NCBI GenBank assembly: GCA_050258555.1
Contig: JBLMZA010000119.1
Coordinates: 1-64,000, forward strand
Length of the DNA stretch: 64,000 bases
Direction: 5' to 3'
From: CAISDA01 sp050258555
GTDB lineage: Bacteria; Bacteroidota; Ignavibacteria; UBA10030; UBA8401
Made by a program: the position numbers and the translations under genes. This document shows positions 26,104 to 35,107 of the stretch, in pieces; position 1 is the first letter of the stretch, and each line of letters opens with the position of its first letter. A model generated the notes under the pieces. The model did not search any database, was not told where the DNA came from, and was given only the letters and a program-made list of their open reading frames with translations.

Positions 26104-26802
26104 TTAGCTGTTGGATTCGTTCATTTCGAGGAGAAACCTCTCGGCATCGCGTGCAGAGGGGCTCTGCGCGTATTCTTCCTTTACGAGCTTGTAGAGCTCC
26201 ACGGCGCGATCCCGGTCGCCCTTCTTGGCGTAGTTGCGCGCGGCCGAGACAAGATTGTCGGCGGCGTTCGGATCGTCGGAATTCTTCTTTCCGGCCTTCT
26301 CGAAGAGCTTCGCCGCCTTTTCAAAGTCGCCCTTCGCCTCGTAGCAGGCCGCCTCGCCGGCGATCGCAGACACATCGACGATGTCGACGCCCGCGCTCAC
26401 GCCGTCATACAGATCGAGCGCCTTGTCGTAATTCTGGAGGTTGAAGTAGGAGTTGGCAAGATAGAACTTCGCGACGTTGCCCGTCTTGGTCGAGCCGTAA
26501 TTGTCGACGATCGTCTGCAGGCCCGGAATGTTCTTTTCGGGAATGCCGTTGATCGCAATCTGATACTGGCCGTTGTCGTAATATTCGAACACTTTGGCCA
26601 GATCGTTCGCCGCCTTTTCATTGTTGTTGCGCGCATTGTTCACGTAGAACCATGCGCCCAAGATCACGACCAGCGCGATGCCGCCGATGGTGCTGAGCCG
26701 TTTCTTGTTCTCTTCGAGCCAGGACTGTGTCGTATAGTATTTGGTGAGAAGCGTATCCTCTTTGACGACGCGCTGAGCGATCTTCTTTTGTTTGCGGAGC
26801 AT
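26104..26802 (-). CDS. Membrane-anchored tetratricopeptide repeat protein (YfgM-like)
   Basis: 232 residues. A charged cytoplasmic N-terminus (about 1-35) is followed by one membrane helix (TIGGIALVVILGAWFYV), so the repeat domain should face the periplasm. Residues about 70-225 contain TPR-like repeats with the signatures AKFYLANSYFNLQNYDKALDLY, GEAACYEAKGDFEKAAKLFEKAG and AARNYAKKGDRDRAVELYKLV. The architecture is that of YfgM/ancillary SecYEG proteins and of FCB tetratricopeptide proteins; the specific role is inferred only from this similarity. It precedes the nuo operon with a terminator in between. Confidence 0.8.
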   Translation of the reverse strand: MLRKQKKIAQRVVKEDTLLTKYYTTQSWLEENKKRLSTIGGIALVVILGAWFYVNNARNNNEKAANDLAKVFEYYDNGQYQIAINGIPEKNIPGLQTIVDNYGSTKTGNVAKFYLANSYFNLQNYDKALDLYDGVSAGVDIVDVSAIAGEAACYEAKGDFEKAAKLFEKAGKKNSDDPNAADNLVSAARNYAKKGDRDRAVELYKLVKEEYAQSPSARDAERFLLEMNESNS

Positions 26803-26863
26803 GAGAGTATATAGAGTGAAGTGAACCGAAAATGAAAATAATTTGTTGACTCATCTATCGTAG

Positions 26864-26937
26864 TACGCCCGTCGGGATTCGAACCCGAAACCTTTGGCTT
26901 CGGAGGCCAACGCTCTATCCAGTTGAGCTACGAGCGC
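26864..26937 (-). tRNA. tRNA-Arg(CCG)
   Basis: Minus-strand cloverleaf. Acceptor GCGCTCG/CGGGCGT with two G-U pairs and discriminator A; D arm GCTC/GAGC; anticodon stem TTGGC/GCCAA with loop CTCCGAA (anticodon CCG); T arm TCGGG-TTCGAAT-CCCGA. CCA is not encoded. Confidence 0.93.
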
Positions 26938-26989
26938 AACGCGGAAATACCATCCATCCCGAAAGAAGCGGTACTCTGTCTATATCTAT

Positions 26990-27019
26990 ACTATACCGAT
27001 AAGCAGTTTAATGTACCAA
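26990..27019 (-). promoter_or_regulatory. Putative promoter of tRNA-Arg
   Basis: Minus strand TTGGTA (27014-27019), 18-bp spacer, TATAGT (26990-26995), about 53 bp upstream of the tRNA. The -10 region is followed by further TATAGA-like steps, so the exact register is uncertain. Confidence 0.35.
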
Positions 27020-27266
27020 ATAAATTTCCATGATGCAAGAAAATTTCCTTCTTTAATTCAAAATAGGATACGCAATTCCCCGCCGATTTCGAAGATTTCC
27101 CCCCTTTTTCTTCCATTCATCGATCTTCCCTGCCGTTGAATCCTTCCCGTGCCCGTCGTGCGGGACCGGAACAAATCTGCGAAGCCTCCGTCTAACTTAT
27201 CAAATAGAACGGTTCAATTGCCGCTCCTTCAAGCCATCACACACACACAAACTTTTGGAGGTTGCT
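27020..27266. other. Intergenic leader of the PDZ-protein gene
   Basis: No gene, RNA or strong repeat is seen in this stretch between tRNA-Arg and the PDZ gene. It is AT-rich at the left, then C/T-rich, and ends with a (CA)n tract at 27239-27250 and a GGAGG Shine-Dalgarno. A promoter probably lies around 27190-27230 but no convincing boxes were picked. Confidence 0.4.
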
Positions 27267-28283
27267 ATGAAAACCCTCGTTACCGCGGCAGTGCTGCTGC
27301 TGTTTGCCGTCTCCACTGCCGTCTCTGCAGGCGGTCCCGCCGAGAAGAAGGCGAAGAAGACCGTCACGAGCGAACGGAAATCCGGCGGAGGCGCATGGCT
27401 CGGCGTCTCGCTCGGCGATTATGCGCTGCGCTCCTCGGATGAAGAGAAGGAACAGAAAAAAGAAGGCGCTCTCATTCGGGAGGTGACCGACGACAGCCCG
27501 GCCGACTCCGTCGGATTGAAGGAAGACGATGTCATTATTGAAATCAACGGCAAGACGGTCGCCACGGCATCCGATGTCGTCGAGCGCATCGGAGCGCTGA
27601 AGCCCGGCGACAAGGCATCGATCACCGTGCTGCGCGGCGACGCCAGAAAGTCCTTCACGGCAGTTCTCGGCTCCCGCCCGCAGATGCGCGAACGCTTCTC
27701 GATGCGCATGCCGCGCACGCCGATGATGCCGATGCCGCCCGCCCACGCCCAGGGCGCCCCGCTGTTCGGCATTGAAGGCCGCGCGGGCGTTGAAGGCATG
27801 AAGCTCATGGTGCTGCGCGACCAGCTCGGACGCTATTTCGAGGCGCCGGACGGCAGAGCGCTCCTGGTGACGGAAGTGAAGAAAAACAGCAATGCCCGCA
27901 AGGCCGGCATCGAAGCCGGAGACGTCATCACCAAAGTGGGATCGACGGACATCGAGGACATGGGCGACCTGCATGAGGCGCTGAAGGATGCAAAGGAAGG
28001 ATCGACCGTCGATGTCCAGATCATCCGCAAGGGCGCGCACAAGACCATGAAGCTCGAAGTCTCCCAGAAGCCGGAACGCGAGATGGGCATGATGTTCGAT
28101 TTCGATCATGAAGCCTTCCCGCAGATGGATGACTTCCAATTCGACTTCGACACGCATCACTTCGACCGCGACGCGCTGCGCGAGATGCTGCGCGATCTGA
28201 AGCCGCAGATCGAGAAGATCAAGCCGGAGATCGAAAAGATGAAGAAAGAGATCCGCATCCGTATGCGCGGCGAGCGCGTCTGA
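27267..28283 (+). CDS. Secreted protein with two PDZ domains
   Basis: 338 residues, start ATG at 27267 with GGAGG 6 bp upstream. Signal peptide MKTLVTAAVLLLFAVSTAVSAG. The first PDZ domain (about 35-130) has the ligand loop AWLGVSLGDYAL and core DSVGLKEDDVIIEINGK. The second (about 175-270) has ARKAGIEAGDVITKVGS. There is no protease domain, so it is not a DegP/HtrA enzyme; it more likely binds C-terminal peptides of exported or envelope proteins. The C-terminal 65 residues are Asp/Phe/Met-rich and then a charged helix (KPQIEKIKPEIEKMKKEI). It is monocistronic with its own terminator. Confidence 0.85.
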   Translation: MKTLVTAAVLLLFAVSTAVSAGGPAEKKAKKTVTSERKSGGGAWLGVSLGDYALRSSDEEKEQKKEGALIREVTDDSPADSVGLKEDDVIIEINGKTVATASDVVERIGALKPGDKASITVLRGDARKSFTAVLGSRPQMRERFSMRMPRTPMMPMPPAHAQGAPLFGIEGRAGVEGMKLMVLRDQLGRYFEAPDGRALLVTEVKKNSNARKAGIEAGDVITKVGSTDIEDMGDLHEALKDAKEGSTVDVQIIRKGAHKTMKLEVSQKPEREMGMMFDFDHEAFPQMDDFQFDFDTHHFDRDALREMLRDLKPQIEKIKPEIEKMKKEIRIRMRGERV

Positions 28284-28321
28284 GACAGCGCGGTACACGG
28301 ATCATCCATACGATGCACGTG

Positions 28322-28356
28322 AAAGGGCGAAGCCTGAAGAGGCGCTCCGCCCTTTT
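28322..28356 (+). terminator. Terminator of the PDZ gene
   Basis: AAAGGGCGAAGCC...GGCGCTCCGCCCTTT imperfect stem followed by TTTTATTT, 38 bp after the stop codon. The GGGCGAAG core relates it to the intergenic repeats at 10685, 13305 and 51263. Confidence 0.75.
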
Positions 28357-29193
28357 TTATTTCCGGTTCTCGATGATGAACTTCTTCACGGCGGCGATAT
28401 AGGCGTCCTCCCCCATCGCCTGAGGCAGATTCGTGTGGCCGGCTCCCTTCACGCGCAGAAACGTCTTCGGCTCGTTGGCATTGTCGAAGACGACCTGGCC
28501 GTTGTGCTGTATGTCGATGAACGTGTCGCTTTCGCCGTGCAGAAGCAGAAACGGCGCATGCACGAGACGGATTTTCGCCGCGTTGTTGTAGTCGCCCCTC
28601 ATGATGAACGAACTCGTGATATCGGCGAGCGTGACGCTCTGCGTGAGCGTCGTGGTCGATGCCCATGGCGCTTCAAGAATGAGCGCTTCGGGCTTGAAGG
28701 AATAGGCGGCCAGATGGACCGCCGCCGCGCACCCGAGCGAAAATCCGTAGAGCACGATTCCCTCCGGATCGACATCCGGACGCGACTTCACATAGGCCAG
28801 CGCCGCATTGGCATCCGAATACAGCCCTTCCTCGCTCGGCGAGCCTTCGCTCATGCCGTATCCCTGATAATCATAGATGAAGACATTGGCGCCCGTGCGG
28901 TAGAGAAGCTCCGCCCGGTCCCAGTAAAACTGCAGATGATCCTTGTTCCCGTGATTGTAGAGGATCGTCACGCCGGGAAGCCCGCCGTTCGATTTCACGA
29001 AATAACCGTAGAGCTTCCTGCCCTGCGACTGGAAGACGACCTGCGTGCGGCTCGATTCGGGGATGACGGAAGTGCCGAGCGAATACGACGGGAGCGCGGT
29101 CTTATTATAGAGCGCGTCATCGAGATCCATGCACCCGGCAAGAGCGCAGAGAGCGGCAAGCGCCGCAGCGCGTATGCACATCCGAAGCGTCAT
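28357..29193 (-). CDS. Alpha/beta hydrolase lipoprotein (BAAT/dienelactone hydrolase-like)
   Basis: 278 residues. Lipoprotein signal with lipobox ALAGC (MTLRMCIRAAALAALCALAGC). Alpha/beta-hydrolase features: oxyanion region TILYNHGNKDHLQFYW, nucleophile elbow VLYGFSLGCAAAVHLAAY (G-F-S-L-G), acid in LLLHGESDTFID and catalytic His in KGAGHTNLPQ. It resembles YfhR/BEM46-type serine hydrolases; the substrate is unknown. The start codon overlaps the stop of the upstream gene by 4 bp (ATGA, 29190-29193), so the two are translationally coupled. Confidence 0.88.
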   Translation of the reverse strand: MTLRMCIRAAALAALCALAGCMDLDDALYNKTALPSYSLGTSVIPESSRTQVVFQSQGRKLYGYFVKSNGGLPGVTILYNHGNKDHLQFYWDRAELLYRTGANVFIYDYQGYGMSEGSPSEEGLYSDANAALAYVKSRPDVDPEGIVLYGFSLGCAAAVHLAAYSFKPEALILEAPWASTTTLTQSVTLADITSSFIMRGDYNNAAKIRLVHAPFLLLHGESDTFIDIQHNGQVVFDNANEPKTFLRVKGAGHTNLPQAMGEDAYIAAVKKFIIENRK

Positions 29194-29858
29194 GGGCGTC
29201 CTCCTTCGCCGAGCGCATAGTGAAATCCGAAAAAGAGGCCGATCGATCCGTGCCCGCCGACCGATCCGAATCCCTCGAGCAATCCGTGCCCGGTGAAATG
29301 GTTGGCCGCCATCCACTTCGATTCCACCTGCATATCCAGCGATGAAGAAAGCGGAAATCCGATGCCTGCCATCGGTGTGAGAAAATACGACAGAGGGGAA
29401 AACTGTGCGGTGTGCTCCGTGCCCGCATACAGGAGCGTCCGATGTCCCAGCGCATACGACGCATTCAGATTCGCATGCAGGAGAAACAGCGAGTGGGAAC
29501 CGGCATTGAATGTCGCGAAATACATGCCCTGCACTTTCAGTGTCAGCTCGGGCACGATGCCGCGCTCGCGCACCAGGCGCGTGGCCGCGCCGGCATCCAC
29601 ACCGAGATCGTTGAAGAGAAGCGAGGTCAGGTGAAGATTGGCTTCGAGCGTCCAGTCGTTCGAGGCGCCGCGGGCATATCCCGCATTCAGGTAGGGCACG
29701 GGAACGGCCGCCTTGCCGACCGAGACCAGCGGCCCGCCGAGCGAGACGACGGCCGCGCTTCTTCCCTCATCGAGCACGCGGACGGGATGGGTGACGCCGC
29801 ACGCTCCGAAGGCAAGCGAGCAGGCGATCGCGGCTGCACACAAGACGGATGGTTTCAT
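29190..29858 (-). CDS. Putative outer-membrane lipoprotein of unknown function
   Basis: 222 residues. The signal peptide has lipobox AFGAC (Cys at residue 20). The rest alternates short hydrophobic and polar stretches with many Gly and aromatic residues, ending in LFFGFHYALGEGGRP, consistent with a small beta-barrel or barrel-like fold. No family was recognised. It is the first gene of a two-gene unit with the hydrolase. Confidence 0.75.
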   Translation of the reverse strand: MKPSVLCAAAIACSLAFGACGVTHPVRVLDEGRSAAVVSLGGPLVSVGKAAVPVPYLNAGYARGASNDWTLEANLHLTSLLFNDLGVDAGAATRLVRERGIVPELTLKVQGMYFATFNAGSHSLFLLHANLNASYALGHRTLLYAGTEHTAQFSPLSYFLTPMAGIGFPLSSSLDMQVESKWMAANHFTGHGLLEGFGSVGGHGSIGLFFGFHYALGEGGRP

Positions 29859-29885
29859 GGCAAGGGATGTGATGAACAGCGTTGA

Positions 29886-30548
29886 CTACCGTTTCATCGC
29901 AAGCGTGATTCCGTCGGACATCGGCAGCATGCACAGCGCGATGCGCGCATCGTCGCGCAGCTTTCTGTTCAGCACGTCGATCGCGGCGGTTTCCGGATCC
30001 ATCGTGACGGTATCGAGCACGCGCCCCGACCACAGCACATTGTCGATCATGATCATGCCGCCTTTGCGCAGCAACACGAGGCTCCGTTCATAATAGGCGT
30101 CGTAATTTTTTCTGTCGGCGTCGATGAAAATGAAATCGAACGTCCCTTCCTCGCCGTCCCTGATGAGTTCATCCATCGTCTGGAGCGCCGGCTGGAGCCG
30201 GAGACTGATCTTCTGGTCGACACCGGCGGCCTGCCAGTAGCGCCGGGCCATCGCGGTGGTCTCGGGATTGATGTCGCAGGCCACAACGAGTCCGTCCTCA
30301 GGCAGGGCCAACGCCACCGAAAGCGCGCTGTAGCCCGTAAAGACGCCGACTTCGAGCGTCTTTTTCGCCCTCATGAGCTGGATGAGCAGAGCCATGAACT
30401 GCCCCTGCTCCGGCACGATCTGCTGATGCGCTCCGGGCTTTGTCGCCGTTTCTTCCCTGAGTGTGCGGAGCAGCTCCGGCTCGCGCAGCGAGACCGAGAG
30501 CATGTATTCCAGGAGCTCATCCGACAGTGTAAAATTCTTTTCGTCCAT
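29886..30548 (-). CDS. SAM-dependent O-methyltransferase (YrrM/caffeoyl-CoA type)
   Basis: 220 residues beginning MDEKNFTLSDELLEYM. Class I methyltransferase of the O-MT family 3. The SAM-binding motif is TLEVGVFTGYSALSVALALP and the acidic residue is in VVACDINPE. The metal/substrate site is in FDFIFIDADRKNYDAYYE and MIDNVLWSGRVLD. The usual substrate class is catechol-like hydroxyls (or wobble uridine modification in YrrM/TrmR); it cannot be chosen from sequence here. It follows carB by 14 bp and is probably cotranscribed. Confidence 0.9.
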   Translation of the reverse strand: MDEKNFTLSDELLEYMLSVSLREPELLRTLREETATKPGAHQQIVPEQGQFMALLIQLMRAKKTLEVGVFTGYSALSVALALPEDGLVVACDINPETTAMARRYWQAAGVDQKISLRLQPALQTMDELIRDGEEGTFDFIFIDADRKNYDAYYERSLVLLRKGGMIMIDNVLWSGRVLDTVTMDPETAAIDVLNRKLRDDARIALCMLPMSDGITLAMKR

Positions 30549-30562
30549 GGCAAAACCGTTGT

Positions 30563-33500
30563 TTATGCGGCGTGATATTCCTGAATGCTTTTGACTTCCA
30601 TGCGGCCCTCGCGGATGCGCTCGATGCCCTTGACCGCCGTGGCGGCGGCCGAGAGCGTCGTGATGAACGCCACCTTGTTCTGGACGGCGGCCCATCCGAT
30701 CGCATATTCGTCGTAGCGCGACTCCTCGCCAAGCGGCGTGTTGATCACCAGGGTCACCTCGCCGTTTTTGATCGAATCGACGATGTTCGGACGGCCCTCG
30801 GCCACCTTGTAGACGGGCTTCGCATCGATGCCGCGGCTCTGCAGAAATTTCGCCGTGCCGTCTGTGGCCATGATCTTGAAGCCGAGCCTCACGTATTCGT
30901 TCACGATTTCGACCGTCTTGTCGTTCTTGTCGTTGTCGTTGACCGAGACGAACACCGTGCCTTGCTTCGGCAGCGCGGTCGAGGCGCTCAGCTGCGCCTT
31001 GGCCACCGACGCGCCGAACGAATCGGAAATGCCCATGACTTCACCGGTCGATCGCATTTCGGGTCCGAGGAACATCTTGACGCGCGGAAACTTCGAGAAC
31101 GGAAAGACCGCTTCCTTCATCGACACGTGCTTGACGGAGCGGAAATCGAATCCGAGCACGCCCAGTTCTTTGAGCGTGCGTCCCGCCATCACTTTCGCCG
31201 CGATCTTCGCGATCGGCAGCCCCGTCGCCTTGCTGACGAAGGGAACCGTGCGCGAGGCGCGCGGATTGACTTCCAGCACGTAGACTTCGTTGTCCTTCAT
31301 CGCAAACTGGATGTTGAGCAGGCCCTTCACCTTGAGAGCGAACGCGAGCTTCTTCGTGAGCTCGATGAGCTCTTCGGTCTTCTCGGCGCTGATCATGAAC
31401 GGAGGCAGCACGCAGGACGAGTCGCCCGAGTGGATGCCGGCTTCCTCAATGTGCTCCATCACGCCGCCGATCAGGACGTCGTGCCCGTCGCAGACGGCAT
31501 CGACGTCGAATTCGAAGGCGTCCTCGAGGAAGCTGTCGATCAGGATCGGATGCTCCGGTGAGACGCCGACGGCCTTGTTCATGTATTCCTTGAGCGCTTC
31601 GGTCGTGTAGCAGATCTGCATGGCGCGGCCGCCAAGCACATACGAGGGCCGCACGAGCACCGGATAGCCGATTTCCTGCGCCACCAGGAGCGCATCGTTC
31701 ACCGAAAATGCCGTGCCGTAGCGCGGATGCTTGATGTGGTTGCGGCGCAAGAGGGCGCCGAAACGTTCGCGGTCTTCTGCCAGGTCGATGCCTTCGGTCG
31801 ACGTGCCGAGGATCTTCACGCCCTGCGCCTCGAGCGCCTTGGCGATCTTCAACGGCGTCTGCCCGCCGAAACTCACGATGATCCCTTCCGGCTGCTCGAA
31901 CTCGTAGATGTTGAGCACGTCTTCCACCGTCAGCGGCTCGAAGTACAGCTTGTCGGTCGTGTCGTAGTCGGTCGAGACCGTCTCGGGATTGCAGTTGACC
32001 ATGATCGTCTCGTAGCCCAGATCGCGGAGCGCGAAGACGCCGTGCACGCAGCAGTAATCGAACTCGATGCCCTGGCCGATGCGATTGGGCCCCCCGCCAA
32101 GGATGATGACTTTTTTCTTGCCGGAGCGGACGGCTTCGTTTTCTTCCTCATAGCACGAATAGTGGTACGGCGTACGGGCTTCGAATTCCGCGGCGCAGGT
32201 ATCGACGGTCTTGAAGACCGGCATGACGCCGAGCTCTTTTCTGAGCGAGCGCACGCGCATTTCATCGGTCTTCCAGAGGAAGGCCATCTGCCGGTCCGAG
32301 AATCCGTACTGCTTCGCCTTGTAGAGCAGCTCCTTCGTCACTTGCGGGAACGCCGCCTTGAGTTCTTCTTCCAGTTCGACAATCTGCCGGATATTCAATA
32401 GGAACCACGGATCGATGTGCGTCAGCGCATGGACGTCCTCGATCGTGAATCCGAGCTGGAAGGCATGGCGGATGAAGAAGATGTTCTTCGGCATGGGGCG
32501 GCGCAGCTGCTCCTTGATCTTCTTGCGCCATTCGGTGCGCTGGGCATCGGAAAGCAGCGCGGGATCGAGAAAATCTTTGCCGTCGGCGCCGATGCCGGCG
32601 CGTCCGGTTTCGAGCGAGCGGAGCGCCTTCTGCAGCGCCTCCTTGAACGTGCGGCCGAAGGCCATCGCCTCTCCCACCGATTTCATCTGCACGCCGAGCG
32701 TCTCATCGACGCCCTTGAACTTTTCGAAATCCCAGCGCGGCACCTTCACCACCGTGTAGTCGATCGACGGCTCGAAGCTTGCGGGCGTGGTCTTGGTGAT
32801 GTCGTTCGGAATCTCATCGAGCGTATAGCCCACGGCGAGCTTCGCGGCGATCTTGGCGATGGGAAATCCCGTCGCCTTCGAGGCCAGGGCCGAGCTTCGC
32901 GAGACGCGCGGATTCATCTCGATCACATACATCTTTCCGTTTTTCGGATTGACGGCAAACTGCACGTTCGATCCGCCGGTATCGACGCCGATGGCGCGCA
33001 TCACTTTGATCGCCGCATCGCGCAGATACTGGTACTCCTTGTCGGTCAGCGTCTGCGCCGGCGCCACCGTGATCGAGTCGCCGGTATGGACGCCCATGGG
33101 ATCGAAATTCTCGATCGAGCAGATGATGACGACGTTGTCCTTCTTGTCGCGCATCACTTCAAGCTCGAACTCCTTCCATCCGATGACGGACTCTTCGACG
33201 AGCACTTCGTGCACGGGCGAATTGAGCAGGCCGTGCTCGACCATCTCGCGGTATTCTTCAAGATTGTAGGCGATGCCGCCGCCGGTGCCGCCCATGGTGA
33301 ACGAGGGACGGATGATCAGAGGAAAGCCGATCGACTGCGCGATCTTCATGGCGTCGTCGATCGAATAGACGAAGCCGCCGTGCGGCATCTCGAGCCCCGC
33401 GCCGCGCATCGTCGTGAGAAAGAGCTGCCGGTCCTCCGCCTTCTTGATCGCCTCGAGGTTGGCGCCGATGAGCTCGACGTTGTATTTTTTGAGCACGCCG

Positions 33501-33814
33501 CGCTCGGAAAGCGCCACCGCCGTATTCAGCGCGGTCTGTCCGCCCATCGTGGGCAGGAGCGCATCGGGCCGTTCCTTTTCGATGATCAGCTCGACGAATT
33601 CCGGCGTGATCGGCTCGATGTACGTGGCGTCGGCGAGCTCCGGATCGGTCATGATCGTCGCCGGATTGCTGTTGATGAGAATGACGCGGTAGCCTTCGTC
33701 CTTCAGCACTTTGCAGGCCTGCGTGCCCGAATAATCGAATTCGCATGCCTGGCCGATGACAATCGGCCCGCTTCCGATGATTAAAATAGATTTGATGTCC
33801 GTTCGTTTGGGCAT
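30563..33814 (-). CDS. carB: Carbamoyl-phosphate synthase large subunit
   Basis: 1083 residues, full length. Synthesises carbamoyl phosphate from ammonia (channelled from CarA), bicarbonate and 2 ATP, for pyrimidines and arginine. Two homologous ATP-grasp halves are visible. The first has ILIIGSGPIVIGQACEFDYSG and RPSFTMGGTGGGIAYNLEE; the second has VIILGGGPNRIGQGIEFDYCC and RPSYVLGGRAMQICY. The C-terminal MGS-like regulatory domain (about 940-1083) includes LGFKIMATDGTAKFLQSRGI and VINTPLG. carA is not adjacent. A leader with a terminator precedes the start codon (see 33828-33875). Confidence 0.98.
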   Translation of the reverse strand: MPKRTDIKSILIIGSGPIVIGQACEFDYSGTQACKVLKDEGYRVILINSNPATIMTDPELADATYIEPITPEFVELIIEKERPDALLPTMGGQTALNTAVALSERGVLKKYNVELIGANLEAIKKAEDRQLFLTTMRGAGLEMPHGGFVYSIDDAMKIAQSIGFPLIIRPSFTMGGTGGGIAYNLEEYREMVEHGLLNSPVHEVLVEESVIGWKEFELEVMRDKKDNVVIICSIENFDPMGVHTGDSITVAPAQTLTDKEYQYLRDAAIKVMRAIGVDTGGSNVQFAVNPKNGKMYVIEMNPRVSRSSALASKATGFPIAKIAAKLAVGYTLDEIPNDITKTTPASFEPSIDYTVVKVPRWDFEKFKGVDETLGVQMKSVGEAMAFGRTFKEALQKALRSLETGRAGIGADGKDFLDPALLSDAQRTEWRKKIKEQLRRPMPKNIFFIRHAFQLGFTIEDVHALTHIDPWFLLNIRQIVELEEELKAAFPQVTKELLYKAKQYGFSDRQMAFLWKTDEMRVRSLRKELGVMPVFKTVDTCAAEFEARTPYHYSCYEEENEAVRSGKKKVIILGGGPNRIGQGIEFDYCCVHGVFALRDLGYETIMVNCNPETVSTDYDTTDKLYFEPLTVEDVLNIYEFEQPEGIIVSFGGQTPLKIAKALEAQGVKILGTSTEGIDLAEDRERFGALLRRNHIKHPRYGTAFSVNDALLVAQEIGYPVLVRPSYVLGGRAMQICYTTEALKEYMNKAVGVSPEHPILIDSFLEDAFEFDVDAVCDGHDVLIGGVMEHIEEAGIHSGDSSCVLPPFMISAEKTEELIELTKKLAFALKVKGLLNIQFAMKDNEVYVLEVNPRASRTVPFVSKATGLPIAKIAAKVMAGRTLKELGVLGFDFRSVKHVSMKEAVFPFSKFPRVKMFLGPEMRSTGEVMGISDSFGASVAKAQLSASTALPKQGTVFVSVNDNDKNDKTVEIVNEYVRLGFKIMATDGTAKFLQSRGIDAKPVYKVAEGRPNIVDSIKNGEVTLVINTPLGEESRYDEYAIGWAAVQNKVAFITTLSAAATAVKGIERIREGRMEVKSIQEYHAA

Positions 33815-33827
33815 AGCACTCTTTCGC

Positions 33828-33875
33828 TCATAAAAAAAGCCTCCGGGAGCAAGAACTCGGAGGCTTTGCAGTCAT
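33828..33875 (-). promoter_or_regulatory. Attenuator-like terminator and leader peptide before carB
   Basis: A GC-rich stem (arms 33835-33845 and 33858-33867) followed on the minus strand by seven T's ends only about 20 bp before the carB start. A 15-codon ORF (MTAKPPSSCSRRLFL) starts at 33875, runs through the whole stem and T run and stops at 33828. A candidate promoter TTGTAT-18-TATGAT lies further upstream at about 33937-33966. Terminator overlap by a translated leader is the layout of the E. coli pyrBI attenuator. The terminator may alternatively just end the upstream URO-D transcript. Confidence 0.45.
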
Positions 33876-34011
33876 AACGCATGAATATCGATGTCGGTAC
33901 AGTCGCGCATCGCATGTGTCTTGTGTCGGATCATAGTTCTCTAATATACCAATATACAAAATTTTTCGGTGCATTGCCAGCGCCTCCGCACCGTATCTTT
34001 CCCTTCCCTTC

Positions 34012-34992
34012 TCAGGCTTCCGCCTCCGGCGCATGAGCAGGGGGAGTCACCGTGCGGAAGGCGTCGATGCACGACTGATAGTTCTCGTCGCTCATGCCGA
34101 TCGAGTGGTATTCCTCCACATAGCCGATGAAGCCGCCGTCGGGCTGGGCAAGGTTTGTGATGAGGCGCGACGCTTCGCGGAAGATATCCTCGCGTGTGCC
34201 GGTAATGGATGTGGTCTGATAGCTGATCGGACAGACGAAGCAGACGTTGCCGCGGTGGAGCGCGCCGAGGCGCTCCATATCGTAGAGATTCGGCTGGCTG
34301 ATGTTGAGCATGTCGACGCCGATCTCGATCAGATCCGGGATGATCTCCTCGATGTAGCCGCAGGAATGGAAGTAGACATCGAGCCCGTGCGCATGGGCGA
34401 AGTCGAACTGCCGCCGGTAGCGCTCCTTGAAGAACGAGCGCCAGAGGTCGGGCGAAATGATGAGTGTCTCCTGCGTTCCCCAGTCGTCGTAGAATGAAAC
34501 GCCGTCGAACCCCTCTTCGGCCGCGCGGGCGATGACGGCTTCTTCAAAGCCGAAGACAAGATCGGCCAGCTGTTCCATGTGCTCGGTGTCCATGTAGAGA
34601 TCCTCGAGCGTCGATTCGAAGCCGCGCAGGAAGCTCATGACGGTGAAGCCTGTGAGCACGAGGCTGGCGATAAAGTAGCGATCCGGACCGAAGCGTTCGC
34701 GCGCCCGGGCGAATTCCGCAAAGCGCGTTTCATCATAGGCATCGGGCACGGTAAGTGTGTCGAGATCCTCCCATCGCCTGACGAGCACCTGCCGGGGCTG
34801 TCCCATCGTCTCGTCGCGCCGCTCCCAGTCGAACCCCCATTCGGAACGATCCTTCCGTTCCCCCATGAAATGCCGCACGACGTCGATGAGAATGATATCG
34901 GAGTCGTCCTGGTCCTTGTTGAAATAGAGAATGGGGAGTCTGTCCGGGGATCCGAAGTGGATGGCGCGGCGCACGCGTTCGCGGGAAGTCAT
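34012..34992 (-). CDS. Uroporphyrinogen decarboxylase family protein (not HemE)
   Basis: 326 residues. TIM-barrel URO-D superfamily: N-terminal RERVRRAIHFGSPDRLPIL, then GVSFYDDWGTQETLIISPDLW, YFHSCGYIEEIIPDLIEIGVD and MLNISQPN. The HemE hallmark PVWxMRQAGR is absent, so a heme role is unlikely. Relatives in this superfamily are methyltransferases (MtaA, CmuA) and many uncharacterised proteins near sugar-use genes. It lies alone between carB and a lipoprotein gene, with a 12-bp-stem hairpin in its leader. A second family member is at 55687. Confidence 0.85.
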   Translation of the reverse strand: MTSRERVRRAIHFGSPDRLPILYFNKDQDDSDIILIDVVRHFMGERKDRSEWGFDWERRDETMGQPRQVLVRRWEDLDTLTVPDAYDETRFAEFARARERFGPDRYFIASLVLTGFTVMSFLRGFESTLEDLYMDTEHMEQLADLVFGFEEAVIARAAEEGFDGVSFYDDWGTQETLIISPDLWRSFFKERYRRQFDFAHAHGLDVYFHSCGYIEEIIPDLIEIGVDMLNISQPNLYDMERLGALHRGNVCFVCPISYQTTSITGTREDIFREASRLITNLAQPDGGFIGYVEEYHSIGMSDENYQSCIDAFRTVTPPAHAPEAEA

Positions 34993-35020
34993 TCGAGTCA
35001 GAGCTGTCCTTTCACAGCCG

Positions 35021-35059
35021 CGCCTTCACCGATTCCGTGTGCAGAGCTCGGTGAAGGCG
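35021..35059. repeat. Hairpin in the leader of the URO-D gene
   Basis: CGCCTTCACCGA (35021-35032) and TCGGTGAAGGCG (35048-35059) form a perfect 12-bp stem with a 15-base loop, ending 29 bp before the URO-D start. No T run follows on either strand, so it is not a standard terminator. Confidence 0.55.
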
Positions 35060-35107
35060 CCGTTTCATAAAAAGTTGGGAAGTGTGCCCGAAGGCCGTAC
35101 AGGCCCG

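Noticed and set aside
34012..34992. HemE (uroporphyrinogen decarboxylase) for heme synthesis
   Set aside because: The PVWxMRQAGR motif and other HemE residues are missing; kept only as URO-D superfamily.
35021..35059. Terminator between the lipoprotein and URO-D genes
   Set aside because: A strong stem, but no T run on either strand, and it lies in the leader, not after a gene.
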